DNA of 64,000 nt from Dermatemys mawii (taxonomy: Eukaryota > Chordata > Testudines > Dermatemydidae): positions 377,166 through 441,165 of the forward strand of contig ML677455.1 of NCBI GenBank assembly GCA_007922305.1. The letters run 5' to 3'. Each line of letters begins with the position of its first letter. Within the stretch, counting starts at the first letter, position 1. This document shows positions 31,640 to 44,689 of the stretch, in pieces. Made by a program: the position numbers and the translations under genes. The notes below the pieces were generated by a model. That model did not search any database and was not told where the DNA came from. It saw nothing but the letters and a program-made list of their open reading frames with translations.

Positions 31640-32250
31640 GTCGCTGCATGTGATAGTCCTGTGCCAGCTGACTCCAGCCTAGGCTGAGAGACTGTTTAAT
31701 TGAGATATAGATGTTCAGGGTTAGCTGGAGCCCAAGCACTAGGTCCCTTTGAGGTGAGAGGGTCCCACAGCTCCGGCTGCAGCCCAAACCTGGAAGTCTA
31801 CACCACAGTTAAACAGCTCCTTAGCCTGACCCCCCAGCAGACTAAGTCTGTGGACCGGGGCCAGCAACTGGTGTCTAATTGCAGAGTAGACAGACGTGTG
31901 ACATAACAGCCCACAGCAATGTCTCAAGTACCACCCTAAACCGGTGGCCGGCTCAGGGACAACAGAGACCAGTTATGGCAGCTGTGTCCCCCTCATGCTT
32001 TGGGAGACTTCTTCCCCCGCCCCTTGTGGTGCGGTATCTCCTATAGGATGCTGGAGCAACGCACTGGGACAGGTTTTGGGACTGGAAACAGCCAGTTGTC
32101 TACATTGTGTTTTCATTTTAGCATAGGATAATCCACCAGGGAAACCAAAAGTAAAATCCCTAGGGTAGACTGTAGAGTGTTTGTCTCCCCTATCGCTGTG
32201 AGTGTAAGATATCAAAACAACAATTAGATATTAATAAATAAAATAGAAAA
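31640..32250. mobile_element. Interspersed repeat with terminal inverted sequence
   Basis: The block around tgttcagggttagctggagc, gggtcccacagctccggctg and actaagtctgtggaccgggg is found inverted at 42660-43140. Reversed parts of it (gtttaattg..tgtagac) also occur near 56880. It is non-coding and shared by both arms. Confidence 0.55.
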
Positions 32251-32785
32251 CAAATGGAAATGGGGAAGTAGATAGAAATCAATACCAATCAGAAATAATG
32301 AAGAGCACAAATATGCTCAAGGAAGCTAAGGCCATCTGGGAAAACTCCATGTCTGGCAGGGCCGAGGCTGACAATGACAAGGAATTTTTTTTTCTTTTTT
32401 TTTTTTTTTTAGTGTTTCAGCAACAAAAGAGATTCTAACAATAGAACAGGTCCATTTCTCCCTGGAGATGGAAACATATTTTAGAATGATGCAGAAAAGG
32501 CAGAAGTGTTCAAAAAATATTTCTTTTCTAGAAAGATGGGTGGTGCAGGCATATCACATGGGGATGAGATAGTACATTAGGAACTAAGGAAGATGTTAAA
32601 AATCATCTACTATAGAAATATATTTAACTGGTGATAAAACTGGTGGATGAGACAAAGTTTGGTATAGTGGCAAAAAAGTCTGAGAACAGGGTAGTCACCC
32701 TGAGTAATTTGGTTTGCTCAGTCAGTTGATCCCTATTTTAAAAAAATGCAGTTTAATACAATCAAATGCCAGGTCCTATGTTCTC

Positions 32786-33930
32786 TGCAACCCCTCATCC
32801 TACGGTGATGAGGATCCTACACTCATCCTGCCCTCATCCTGCTCCTGTCCAGAGTCCATTATCCCCCCATAGAGACTCTTGCCTTTAACACTGTGATCTA
32901 CCAGGGTAAAAGTGACTTAGGAGACAGTAATTCCCAGGATCTCTCTACTTCTCTTGGTTACAGTGTTAGCCAGGAAGGTGGGTTTATGGGTCAGTCACTA
33001 GAGGGGATTGAAAAAGTCCAGGCTCAGTTCCTAGATCAGTCATAGACTCCATGTGTGACCTTGGGCAAGTCACTCTGGGCCAGATTTGTAAAGAGCCAAA
33101 AAGAGAAATCTTGGCCCTTTGTCTCTCTGGGAGTCAGCTTTTCAGGTGTCAAATAGGGTTAATCATACTTCATGTATCTCCATCTTTTCCTAGGTACACG
33201 TACAGTGCCTAGAGCAATGGGGCTCTGATTCATATTGAGGCCTCTAATCATGGTGATACTAATAATAGTTGAAAGTATGGTTTGAGCAATAAATACCCTA
33301 GGCTGCATAATAACAGTCATTGACCTCCTCCACCTGCATCATGGTAGATCCTTGGCACAGGCCCACAGAACAAGCTCACACAAGAAAACTTATTAGATAA
33401 TGTACCCACTGTGTTTTGGACAGGGTGGAATTCAGGGCTTTGCTGCAAAGCCCTCGAGCCAGCATGAGACACCTGACATGTAACCTACAGAAGAAGATGA
33501 TTCTGTAATTTCCATTTGGTACAGCCGCAGCCTCAAAGCACCCTGAGAACGCGTCCAAATTTCAGATGCGATCATATTAGCTAATTCCAACACTTACTCT
33601 GCCATGGCTACACTTCTGTTTTTGTTCCACCCGCTCACTCAGAGCTTGTACAGGTATATGTACAAGAGCTAGAAATGACACCTTGTAGACACCAGTGTCG
33701 ACACACCCTTAGAGGATGTGAGAGCTGATGAGCTCTGTACAGCTGGAAAAGGGAGAGGTCAAGGGCTCATAATCCATGATCTAATTACATTTCTAAAGTG
33801 TCTTTCACTGGCGCTCCTGGCTCTCAACCACCAGACAACAGTCCCAGCAGAAAGATGGTCCTTCTAATTAAGCATCAGCCTTGAAATAGAAACTTGCTGT
33901 CTCTCAGTTGAGCCTGTTGGACTTTTGTGA
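32786..33930. other. Spacer DNA between the arms, left part
   Basis: The palindromic match to the right arm ends near 32785. I see no gene here. Around 33595-33720 lies a repeat also seen at 22640-22830 (ttgtagacacc..gacacacccttagagga). Confidence 0.5.
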
Positions 33931-33938
33931 TCTATAAC

Positions 33939-34053
33939 TAGGGTGACCCCACATCCCAATATTAGGAGCTTTGTCTTATATACACAACAACTTCCTTTCC
34001 CCCACCCCCCAAAAAGTGTCCTGATTTTTCACACTTGCTATCTGGTGACCCTA
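33939..34053. mobile_element. Complete short TIR element
   Basis: A perfect 10-bp inverted repeat bounds it: TAGGGTGACC at 33939-33948 and GGTGACCCTA at 34044-34053, with TA possibly being the target site. The interior has gtcctgatttttcacacttgc. The same family is at 11149-11271 and beside the assembly gap at 6837. Confidence 0.8.
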
Positions 34054-34781
34054 CATATAATGGAGACAATCAAGAAAAGATGGCCTTTGCCTAAGGCTGT
34101 GATCAATTTTCCATTGTAGATCCCCCACACTGACGGGGTTAAAAAACGATTTGACGGAAATTTCTGATACATGTTCCAATGGCTGAGGTCAGTTTCAGGG
34201 AACCTTTAGAGTGGGATCAGATATGGCCATTTTGGTATCTTGTGGCCAGCTGAAATAAAGGAAACCTTTTTTCTTTTGTAAAGTTGTTCTCATCTTTTCC
34301 TGAACAATCGTGTGCCTGATTCTGATCTCACTTATACCAGTTTATACCAGCATAGCGACGATGACTTCAGTAGTTACTCCTGATTTACAGCATTCAGAGT
34401 AACAGGGCTCGGAGCTTAAAACAGCTTGGTCTGATTTCCTCTGTTCTCCTCATTGTGGACAATGAGATTTCAGAGCAGAGGGAAGGTCTAGGTGCAATGG
34501 AGCACTGTGGTGAGGGTTACACATCATACAGTCAAGCTGAGACTGAACCTAGTTCCTGTGACACCACAAACTAATAGGATTTGTAATTACTGTAAGAAAT
34601 AAAGATCTACCCACAGGAACTCATTGATGTGTGGACCATGGTCTATAAACACCCTTGTGTGGTATTAAGATGTGAGAGGGACTTTTTTAGGGTATTTCAT
34701 TTTATTTTTAATTTTAAAAAGATAAACAAACTAGATTTCATAAGGAGAAGAATAATAGAAACAGCCCCCTTGTGTTCCAGC

Positions 34782-34782
<1 letters not shown>

Positions 34783-34834
<52 letters not shown>
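34783..34834. repeat. (AC)n microsatellite
   Basis: About 26 AC units just downstream of the polyadenylation signal of gene E. The equivalent sites at genes C (23291-23302) and D have only a few units. Confidence 0.95.
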
Positions 34835-34836
<2 letters not shown>

Positions 34837-34864
34837 CAGTAATATGATCTTAAACCAGCTTGCT

Positions 34865-34870
34865 TTTATT
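34865..34870 (-). terminator. Polyadenylation signal of gene E
   Basis: AATAAA on the minus strand in the ttaataaaagcaagctgg context, about 170 bp beyond the stop. Confidence 0.8.
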
Positions 34871-35040
34871 AAAAGAAGAGTAACAAATCTTATATGGTGA
34901 TAAAAGAGCGGCTTTTCTCCATCTCACAAGGTTCTTTACAGCCCAAATAAGCTGCACTTCAGGGTTCCATTGAAGCAAGATCTGATGAATTTAGAAGCAA
35001 GTGGCTGTCTGCCAGATTCCCAGAGATCCTGCCTAGACAA

Positions 35041-37542
35041 TCAGTCAGTGAATTGCCTGTATAAAGAAAAGAGAATCAGATTTTTTGATGTTTTCACATA
35101 TAACAGGGCTAAAACGATGTTTGATTTCAAATTAAAGGCACAGGAGGAATTGCCCTGTCTCTGAATGGTGAGTGAAGAGATTCCTGGTTAACCCCACAAA
35201 GGGAATCCATTGTAGCTACTGCAACATTCAGTCAGAGTTTTAATGGGGATAGCTATAAGTATCTAAATCAGTGAAAACACTTTCTATAACAAGTATATTT
35301 CAGAAAAGCATGACACATCCATGTATGCTTGTTCTATCAAATACACCTTGTCTACAATTGAAGGCAAAATGAGACATACTTATTTAGGTGATAGATCACT
35401 AATTCTGAAGGAATGCAGGGGAAATCTAATTCTGCCTGAAGCCTAACTCAGATCTGGTAGCAGTTCCATGCTAGCAGCCCAGCCTGGTGATAGCACAGAC
35501 CTCTGGGCATGCCTAGTGAGTTGGCCAGGAGAGCAACCTGTTGGTAACATGGCCGCTTCAGCCCTAGATCCCTGACTCCTGCTCTGAAGACCCAAGGAGC
35601 TCCCAGCATCACATCTCCTTCCCCAAGTGGCCTCTCTGGTGCTTTAGTGGGCGGGAATGTCTCTCATCCTCCTATCTGTTTCTCTAGGACCTGTTCCTGC
35701 TGCAACGTTAATGTGACCAGCTAAGTGGCGTGTATAACTTATGGCACGTACAGTCACAAAGAACAGGAATAGGCTGGGCTGCAGATTTGCAATGTGGCCG
35801 AGTTAACTTCGCAGAGGGACCTTCATGCTTAAACTGTTCACATTCAGTCAGAACAAGGTTCACACTGACATCTCCAAGCTTTTTATAATGATCTCCCTTG
35901 GTTTTCAAAAGAGGAAAAATAAAGGGCTAGGAGCTGAGCTGCTTTAAAGATGGAAGGATTCGTCAGGTGTTAAATGGAAAGACAGTAATGAACATTCCTG
36001 CTCATCTTGCAGAGTCTCTTACCTTTGACAGCAAGAACCAATCCAGCATTTCCCAAGGTATATAGAATTAAAGGGACATCCTTTAATTCTAAAGTAACAG
36101 GAACCACCGCGGCGTTTACATTTCCTTTTAGTATATCTAGCCTGGGAGAATCCTAACAAAGAAAGAGTCTTAATTATCTGCAGAGCAAGGTAAATTACAG
36201 TTGTAATTCCAGGATGTCAAGCATTTCCCATTCACTGAGACCTGGCCTAGTCAGCCCAACTATCTTCCAGTATGAACGTTTAATACAGTTTTAGTTCTAT
36301 TTCCATGGTTGCCGTTCTACTCACGTTCAATGGCAGCCTGAAAGAAGAGAATTAAACAGGGACACTGACTCTCCAGCTGCAGTTTAGAGCCATAGGTCTG
36401 AGCACAGGCATCTTTCACTGCTCCACACCTTTAAGGGACGGAAGTGGTTTTGTGGTGGAAATGTGATTTTGATTCTCTCTGACTCTGACAGTGATGGGCC
36501 AAGCAGTACCATCAATGCAATTTGGCTAACTAAGGTGAACTGACATAGGACTGGGTTGGAGGACTACAACTTATGGAAAGAGAAGGGCTTGAAAAAGTCC
36601 CTTCTGGTTTTAAATCATGCCTGACTCAGAGACTTTGGTCAGATTTTCTTTGGAAGGTTCACTCAAGAATAGTTTCCTCATGAGCAATTGACAGTTTTTA
36701 ATTATACCTGAGGGGACTCTTGTTTTAAAAATGAAGCTCAAAATGCGCAGAGCCAAATATTGTTGATTAGTTTAGAACATTTGTTGTGCTTTCACAAAAC
36801 TATCTACAAACTAATAGATAGAAATTGACCCCCTAAATGATTCATTGTCATGTCTTCAAACACTGTGCCACCCCAGAGGACATTGTTTCTCTAAACAAAG
36901 CCACACCCCTTGTTGTAGAAGGTTTTGAGACAGTGGGGCTAAGACACAGAGATGAGGGGCTGCCGTCTTAGAGATCTGGGTTCCTTTCCTAGCTGTGTAA
37001 CCTCTCAGTGGGGCAAGGCCTGACTTCATAATGTCAGGTTGTGAAGGGCACAGAATTATTAACACTAATAAGCAGCAAAAGTTACAATTTAAGACATAGT
37101 CTCATGGCTCCTAGCCCTGTGCACTATCTCCCAAATCCCAGGGTAGATTGAAAGGGGTTGGTTAGACTTCATTTTTCAGTGTCACATCCAGATGTTCAGT
37201 TCTGTGATGGCCTCTTATAAGAACAGTACGTGCTGGGCACATAGAATGTGGGGTGGCTTACGCAGCAAGCCTCAGTAAATTCTGAGGAAAACACTGAGGG
37301 ATTTTGTTTTGACTGGTCATAATTCAGTCAAATCTCAATTGTTTTGGGGGGGAGGGTGCGGGGCAGGTGCTAGGGATCATAAGAAAAAGTTAGAATAATT
37401 TTTCTGGTAGAAAATGTTAGACAACCTGAGTAATGGCTTCCAGATATCCCTTTATAACATCGCTTGTTTTCATTGACATCTTACCTGGGGCAGTCAAGAG
37501 CACCAAGAAGACAACAACAGAGAGCAGATGAAGAATCTTCAT
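35041..37542 (-). CDS. Beta-defensin gene E (spacer)
   Basis: The minus-strand coding exons are 37542-37485, 36152-36023 and 35056-35041, giving 67 residues. The signal peptide is MKILHLLSVVVFLVLLTAPG. The mature exon opens with GFSQARYTKRK and then shows CKRRGGSC, CYFRIKGC, PFNSIYLGK and CWIGSCC, that is C-x6-C-x6-C-x9-C-x4-CC. The last exon adds RQFTD and TGA. Donors are gtaag and acceptors are ctctctag, tttgttag and ttatacag. A non-coding exon ends at 39372. The C2-C3 loop is two residues longer than in A, C and D, and the extra bases form a 12-bp inverted repeat with the third loop. The unit is in tandem with gene C in the same orientation. A secreted cationic antimicrobial peptide is expected. 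Confidence 0.88.
36063..36091. repeat. 12-bp inverted repeat inside the mature exon of gene E
   Basis: TAGAATTAAAGG at 36063-36074 and CCTTTAATTCTA at 36080-36091 are perfect reverse complements separated by five bases that include the third-cysteine codon. Paralogs C and D lack one half of the repeat. Confidence 0.9.
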
Positions 37543-38619
37543 GGCTGGAGGTTGTCTGGGAACTCAGTATCACTAGAGAGAAAAGACACCAAGATAGAAA
37601 GGAGACAGAGAACATTGAGACACTGGGGATTGCGACATGCTGAGCTGTAGAAATATTGCTTTAACCCAAAGGACATTTCTAATATGAGTTCTGCAATCTC
37701 TTTTTAACCATGCCTAATATTAGCATTTATTTTACCTGCACCTGCCATCTGCCCTTTTACAATAGCGGGAAGGATACTGCCACCTAGCTGTGGTAATGTT
37801 TTAGTGGTACTGGGGGCCTTTTCAAAGCACGTACATCTTGGAATTAAGAAATACATCCCTGCCATCAATACAGGGACGTATTTCTTTAATTTCAGCATTG
37901 AAGACCTAGTCTCATGGCAAAAAGCTAGTGCTTTTTGCGAACCCGTGAGCCAGGTTGTAAAATCACTAACTCATGGGATTGCAAATGTATAGTCATGATG
38001 GAGAGCCAAATTTGAGTGAGTGGCCTTGTTACCAGGCACCCGGGGCTCCACTCCACTCATTCAGGTTTGACCCAGCCCCTCACAATACCACTCATTTTGG
38101 CCCAGTTGCCCTGCCATCATGATGGGGAAGGCCAGCAGTGCCAAATCTGATTCCTGCAACACTATATAATGACTGACTTACTAGAAGGTTCAATGCTCCC
38201 CACTTAGAAAGTGCGCCATGCCCCTCCCCCAGGCTGAGAACTTCTCATTGAAACTATTCCAATTTCTCTGGAATTTTACCAGTAACCTTCAGTCTTAGGT
38301 CACTTTTACTAAAAATTCAAATAGTAGAAACAATGCTTTCCTTACCAGCCAATTCAAAGCTTCTTCCTCGTTTTGTCAAAGTTCAGAGTGGGAAATTATT
38401 GCGCATTTAAATACTTTATATGCCTTAACACAGCACTTAAAGGAAGTCAGAAATCACAGTAAGAAGAATAACAGTGGTTAGATGATCATCTTTATGCTAT
38501 TTCGCGGCACTGACAGCACTGGAGGAGGAAGCTGGACCCAACCCTCCCTATTTGTACCAGGTCTTGCACCGCCCAAGGCTGGTAGTGCTTGAAAGTGCAC
38601 AAGCAGCACCAAAGAGGCT

Positions 38620-38880
38620 CCAGTCCCATTTGGCTACTCCCCTTCTTCCTGCATCTCTCTGCCTTTCCTTCCCTTTTTCTCTCCTCCACCCTCTTCTCTG
38701 CCTCCTTTTCTTCCCCTCCCTCCTGCCCCGCTTTTTCTCTGTCTCTTCCTGTCCTTTCTCTCCCTGAACACTTCTCCTTTCAGTCTTCACCTTAACCCCT
38801 TCATCTGTTTCTTTCTTGCCTGTTCTCTCTCTCTCTCTCCTCACCTTTTCTCCCCTGCCCTACCTTCTCCATCATTCCCC
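38620..38880 (-). repeat. Homopurine-rich tract (minus strand) in intron 1 of gene E
   Basis: A plus-strand pyrimidine run with ctctctctct, cttcccctccctcc and similar stretches. It is purine-rich on the sense strand, like the tracts in the other units. Confidence 0.7.
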
Positions 38881-39371
38881 TACACTCCCTGTCTGGCAGT
38901 CATCATCCCTAAGTCCAGAAATCCTCCAAATTCAAAATTCTCACAGCCTTGCTCTTATGTAATCAGTGGGGGATTAACTAGCACAGGGTTGCAGGGGAAC
39001 ACACACTGTGTATTTGAATAACTAGGATTTCCAGATAAAGGTAATTTGGATAACTGGAATTATCCTGCAAATGGTTTTAATTCAGGTAGCTTTAAAATAA
39101 TCAACTTATCACTGGAATAAACATAATCATGTGTAGTTTTGCTGCTTCTCCATTTCAAATGGCACCAAGGCGTGTTCTCCAGCTCGGCCGCACAGAACCA
39201 GAAGTGGTTTCTCGAGATGCCTAGAAACTTCATTCAGGTAGTTCATTCACTCAAGGGGTTATGGCACCTGTGTTCTTCTTCCCTTTCTGGATCTCACAGC
39301 TATCTCCCTAGACAGGACTTTAAAGGAAGAATTAATGGAGTTCTTATCAGAAGAGCGAATATAGTAGTTAC

Positions 39372-39800
39372 CAGACAGGGGGTGCTCTCAGTAGTCAGGT
39401 GATCAAAGTCCTGTTCACCGTCTCTCTCGTCCAGATATTTTAGCTCCAGGGACTGATGCTTTTTCTAAAACTGCCTGTTTTATACAGTTTCCGAGGGCAT
39501 GATTTCTTCATGGTAAAGTTGCTGTGGGCCAATTAGAAGGTGACCCCTACTTCTGGGGAAGACTCGAACAGTCCAGCCACAATTTGGACGTTGGAATTCC
39601 TGCAGCTCTGTCCGTGGAGAGTTCCATGGTGTTTGTGCAAAGCAGCTTGTGCCCTCCCAGATTGTGCAAGACACGTTAGGCCACCGTGGTTTGTACAAAA
39701 CATCTTGGGACATATAACGAACACCTGCTGGTTCAGCTCTGGTCAGCAACTTATTTCTGCAGGCCCCTTCCCAGGAGCCTCCCTGCAGTGTGGTGCTTGG
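39372..39800 (-). promoter_or_regulatory. Promoter and 5'UTR exon of gene E
   Basis: The TATA box (tgtataaaac) is on the minus strand at 39484-39479. The non-coding exon ends at 39372 before gtaac. Upstream elements are an inverted CCAAT (ctaattggcc), ccccagaagtaggggtcacc, ggaattcc and a kappaB-like GGAACTCTCC at 39625-39616, followed by the cacaagctgctttgcac block. Confidence 0.72.
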
Positions 39801-40122
39801 CATGACTCCATGTGAAGCAATACTAGTCAAAAGTACAGAGACAAACTGTTGATGTGTCAAGCCTGGCAAAGCCAATGGCGCCTGCTGGTGCTACACACCT
39901 CTCAGGGTTCATCTCATCCACATGATCCAGGCAGAAGAGAAGGAGAAGTGATTGGGCTTACATGCTGTCTGGGAAAATGTAAGAAACATCAAAGGGTTCT
40001 ATGCTGGATGTCAAGATACAGGGCTGCTTGCACCTCTGTCCCCTTGCTGCTCTCTGGGTGTTCCTCTCAGGCACTAAGAACTGACCTGTCTTGGGGTGGA
40101 ATTTCACAAGTCTCCCACTCTC

Positions 40123-40413
40123 AGGGTATGTCTACCCTGCAGTCAGAGGTGTTACTGCAGCACACGGACACACACCCGAACTAGCTTTGATCCAGCCAGC
40201 TGAGGAACCAATAGCATCAATGCCACAGAAGTGCAGGTGAGCAAGTCAAGTACATATCCGGGGTCCCAGGTGGACTCTTACAGTATTTGCCGCTGCCTGA
40301 GCTGCCAGGACTTCACTGATAGTGTTATTCCAGTGAGCTAAATAAAGCCAGTTCAGGTACCTCTAAACAGGCTGCAGACACACCTCTGCCTGCAGTGCTG
40401 ACATACCCTGTGA
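40123..40413. mobile_element. Short TIR element copy upstream of gene E
   Basis: Ends cagggtatgtctac and tgacataccctg, with gaactagctttgatccagccagct inside. It is placed like the copy upstream of gene C at 30618-30887, showing that the E and C units are tandem duplicates. Confidence 0.75.
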
Positions 40414-41635
40414 CCAGGGCTTGGGCACAGCACCCTGTCCAAACCAACCATTTATTACCATGCAAATCGGCCTGGCTTCTGCCTCTTGCCTTCGGGGGAG
40501 CTTGTGATAAGAGCTAGTGACAACCAACCTTCTGAGAACAAGGGGGTAGGTCTAGCAAATGGAAGAAAGCGTTAGAGAAGATGATTTTGTGACAACAAAG
40601 AGCCCACACACATGTTCAGACTTATTTAACCTGATGCTTTACTGCATGTTACAGAGATGGGCTTCTCTGCTGAGTTACAGGAACTGTACAGGGCTAGCTA
40701 GTGGTTATGTGGGAAAATCTCCTGACACAACTACAGGAGAACATTTATAACTCTGTTACACTGGCGCTACCCCCCTCTGGACACTCTTTACCCTAAAGCA
40801 GGATCGTTTTCTGTTTTAACTTGTGTCTCTTTGGAAGGGTTTTGCAGCAGGGGTGGATCTGTCCATCTAATGCCCCAGTCATTGCACCTCGTTGCACGTG
40901 TCTGCTATGAGTGGAGGGAGGCAGCAGCGGTGAACATCTCTCCTGCCACTTTCTCCACAGAGCCTGGACAGGGACACTGGACACTTCCCTGCCCAGTGGG
41001 GACACAAGAAACAGACATGTCAGCCTGGCTGGCCAGCTCAGTTCTCTTCTTTCCCCACAGGTGCTTATACTCCAGCTGAGTCCCTTCCAGCTGCAGACTG
41101 GAACACAAGCATCTGCTCTTAATTGATGCCGGGCTGTAGCACTGATGACCATAGCTCAGACGCTCCATTTTGCCTCTCTATAAGGCATCAGTGAACTTGA
41201 AGGTTTGTGTTTTTCAAGGTGGTTTTTTATTTTTATTTTTTTGCTCGTGATTTACCTTAGAAATATCAGGAAAGTCAAGTCTGGTTGTCCCTCATTTGCT
41301 GGAGGCGTCTTTTGGAAACCACAGAGAAACTCTGCCTGAGCTTAACACACAGGATATGGCCTATAGCTCCCTTGCATTACAGCCAAACTTACTTTAATAT
41401 AGATTTATAAACCTATTACAATAAACCAAATACTTAAACTATAAGAAAAGATATATATGCAAGCAAGAAGGTTAATTCTATAGGCTACAGTAGGACACTT
41501 TCCCACACCACTTGGCTATAACTTTGACAGGCACCATTGCAGTAAACAGAATAATGGCATTCGAGCCCGGGAGACTTTGGGACACCAGCAGCAGCTGTGG
41601 TCTCAGTGCCTTTCTTACCTCAGGAATGAGATATC
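40414..41635. other. Spacer DNA with a low-copy repeat
   Basis: The part at 40430-40990 resembles 30880-31310 (accattattaccatgca, cttgcctt gggagctt, tgtccatctaat..ccagcattacacc). A piece at 41027-41097 is an inverted relative of 3421-3488. From 41200 to 41635 I recognise nothing. No gene is supported. Confidence 0.45.
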
Positions 41636-41639
41636 AGCT

Positions 41640-41990
41640 AAAATCACCACCCACCTGTGGAAAATGGTGCCAATGCCAGTTCATTCTTGTGGCTCTTCTC
41701 TGCTCCCTCTCTAGATTGCTGGGCAACAGAACTGGAAACAGTATTCTGGTATCAATCTCACCAGTGCACAATACACAAGAATTTCACCTCCTGACTTCAA
41801 GTCCCTACTCACCTGTCTGTACATCCAAGGATCACATTAGTCCTTTCTGCCATAGCATTACTCTGGGAGCTCAGGTAACATTCCTTCTCTCTTCTTCTTA
41901 GAACCATAGATTAGGGTTGGAAGAGACCTCAGGAGGTCATCTAGTCCAACCCCCTGATCAAAGCAGGACCAACACCAATCACTGCTTTCC
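41640..41990 (-). mobile_element. CR1 fragment
   Basis: The order cagtattctggtatcaatctc..tgcatccaaggatcacattag..gggagctcaggta matches the reversed CR1 stretch at 56990-57150. The part from 41898 carries the tail sequence agaccatagattagggttgg-type and aggaggtcatctagtccaaccccc. Confidence 0.7.
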
Positions 41991-43412
41991 AGGGTATAGT
42001 CCCCTGTCCTGTAGGCCTGGATTGCTTTCCTTCTTGCTAGACATATGACCTGGCATTTCATTGTATTAACCTGCATTTTTTAAAATTGGGCTTCACTGAA
42101 CAAGCAAACCAAATTACTCAGGGTGACTACCCTGTCCTCAAATTTTTTTCCCACTACATCAGACTTTGTCTCATCCACCAATTTTATCACCAATTAAATA
42201 TATTTCTATAGTAGATGAATTTTAACATCTTCCTTCATTCCTAATGTATTATCTCATCCTCATGTGATATGCCTACACCATCCTTCTTCTTTCTAGAAAA
42301 GAAATATATGTTGTACATTTCTGCCTTTTTCTGCATCATTCTAAAATATTTTTCCATCTCTAAGGAAAAATGGACCTGTTGTATTGTTAGAATCTCTTTT
42401 GTTGCTGAAACACTAAAAAAAAAAAATGTCTTGTCATTGTCATCCTTGGCCTTGCCAGACATGGGGTTTTCCCAGATGGACTTAGCTTCCTTGAACTCTT
42501 CATTATTTCTAATTAATATTGATAACTATCTACTTCCCCATTTCCATTTGATTTCTATTCTATTTTTTAATATCTAATTGTTGTTTTGGAATCTCGTACA
42601 CACAGATATAGGATGGAGACCAACACTCTACAGTCTACCCTAGAGATTTTACTTTGGTTTCCCTGGTGGATTATCCTATGCTAAAATGAAAACACAGTCT
42701 AGACAATTGGTTGTTTCCAGTCCCAGACCCTGTCCCAGTGTGCTGCTCCAGCATCCTATGGAAGATACCACACCACAGGGGGCTGGGGAAAAAGTCTCCC
42801 AAAGCATGAAGGGGATACAGCTGCCATAACTGGTTGGTCTCTATTTTCCCTGAGCCAGGCACTGGTTTAGGGTGGTACTTGAGACATTGCTGTGGGCTGC
42901 TACATCTAAGGTATGTCCACACTGCAATTAGACACCAGTTGCTGGCCCCGGTCCACAGACTCAGTCTCCCAGGGGTCAGGCTAAGGAGCTGTTTAATTGT
43001 GGTGTAGGCATCCAGGTTTGGGCTGCAGCCGGAGCTGTGGGACCCTCCCACCTCGAAGAGACCTAGTGCTTGGGCTCCAGCTAACCCTGAACATCTACAC
43101 TGCAATTAAACAGTCCCTCAGCCTAGGCTGGAGTCAGCTGGCACAGGACTATCACATGCAGCGACAGTAAAGCTGCTGTTAAGGAAGAGCAGCCACTTGG
43201 GTGGTTCTAGTATATGCTGGGGCTACTGCAGCCCCCAGGAGGCCCAGGATCTGAGACACATTGAAGTCGCTAAAAGTCTCTTTTTCTGCCTGTTCCTGGG
43301 CTGAGTTATATGTGCCGAGCTGCCAAGAGCATTAAACAACAGATTGGATGCAAGAAGAAGAGGAGCAAATATTTCTGTTCATGTGGCTGTGTCTCCATTA
43401 TGGAATGCTGAG

Positions 43413-43468
43413 TTTACCTAAAACAGCCACCATCCACTAGGAAATATCTTCCAGATTTAATATAATTC
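43413..43468 (-). pseudogene. Decayed mature defensin exon, right arm
   Basis: The minus-strand counterpart of 31335-31389: gctgagtttac|ctaaaacagccaccatcc is the complement of the donor region with a degraded CC codon pair. It has no open frame and no intact cysteine pattern. Confidence 0.5.
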
Positions 43469-44689
43469 AGGAGATAGCCTAATCGTATATGAATGATAGT
43501 GTCCCCATCCTGTCTCTGTGAAGAAAGAGGTGACTGCTGCCTCCATCCACCCAGAGCAAACAACTGCAGTAGGGTGTAATGCCTGAGGGATTAGATGGAC
43601 AGGTTACCCCTGCTCCAAACCCTTTCCAAAGAGACATTTGAACCTGGACAAAGCACTCAAGAGAGAAGCCCGTCTAACGTTACATGCAGTGAAGCATAAG
43701 GTTCGATGAATTTAAACATGTATGTTGGCTCTTGGCTGTCTTAAGATCGTTTTCTCTAATTCTTTCTTAAATAAAATCCACTTGTTCCTAGAGGGTTGTT
43801 TGCCACTGTATAGCTCCTGTCACAAGTTCCCAAAGGCAAGTGACACTAGTGAACCAGACCTGCATGGTAATAAGTGGTTGGTGTAGACAGGATGTTCTAC
43901 AAAAACCCTGGTCACAGCTTATGTCTATACTACTAAAATTAAGTGGATCAATCCCCACTGTGTTGGATGCACCCAACTATGGGGTTGTGTCAGCAGGGAT
44001 CTCTATGGGGATGGGGCACCGTGCGGGGGGAGGGTAGGAGAGGTGCTGAGGGAAGGGGCCAGGCTCCCTCTGTGTGTCTGTAGCCCATTTAGATGTACTC
44101 GAGTCACATTTATTAAGCTAGCTGGATAAACTATAAGAATAGCAGTGAAGCCACAGGTTGCAAAAAGTCTATCCAGGGCCCTGGATACATATTTGAGTTG
44201 CAAGCTTCAGCTTCCATGGCTTTGCTGCTATTGGTGGCTGGACCAAAGCTAGTTCTGGTGTGTGTTCGTGTGCTGCAACCAGACCCCCAAATGCAGGGTA
44301 GACATATCCTGTGAGTGGGAGACTTGTAAAATTCCATTCTAAGACAGGCCAATGTCCAATGCCCAGTGCCTGAAGGAGACAGTCAGACACCAGTGAGAGC
44401 TCAGAGGTGCAAGCAGCCATGTACTTTTGATATCTGTCATAGAATCTTTTCAGTTTTTCTTACATTTTTCTAGGCAGAGTGTGAAGTCCAATCACGTCTT
44501 CTTCTCTCCTACCTGAATCATGTGAAAGGGACAATCCCCAAGAGGTGCTTAGCACCAGTAGGCACATTTTGTGTCTGTACATTTGACTATTATTATTAAG
44601 ACTGAGATTTTGACAAGGACCCTGTGAAGTTGGCCAAGCACCACACAGCATGGTGGCCTCTGGGAAGTGGCCTGCAGAAGTAAGCTGCT

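Larger units (their letters stand above)
22229..32785. repeat. Left arm of large inverted duplication
   Basis: The arm is the reverse complement of about 42040-52433. For matching positions x and y, x+y is about 74650 from 22.3 to 26.8 kb, about 74220 at 27.3-28.1 kb (offset by the right-arm CR1) and about 74920 at 30 kb (offset by the left-arm CR1). It contains gene C, an old CR1, a TA microsatellite, a decayed mature exon and a TIR element. Identity is very high in the outer part and drops inward of about 28.1 kb. Confidence 0.9.

Noticed and set aside
42671..43105. 144-codon minus-strand frame and its left-arm relative at 31700-31906
   Set aside because: Both run through an interspersed repeat. 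The left-arm copy is truncated by stops and there is no recognisable domain.
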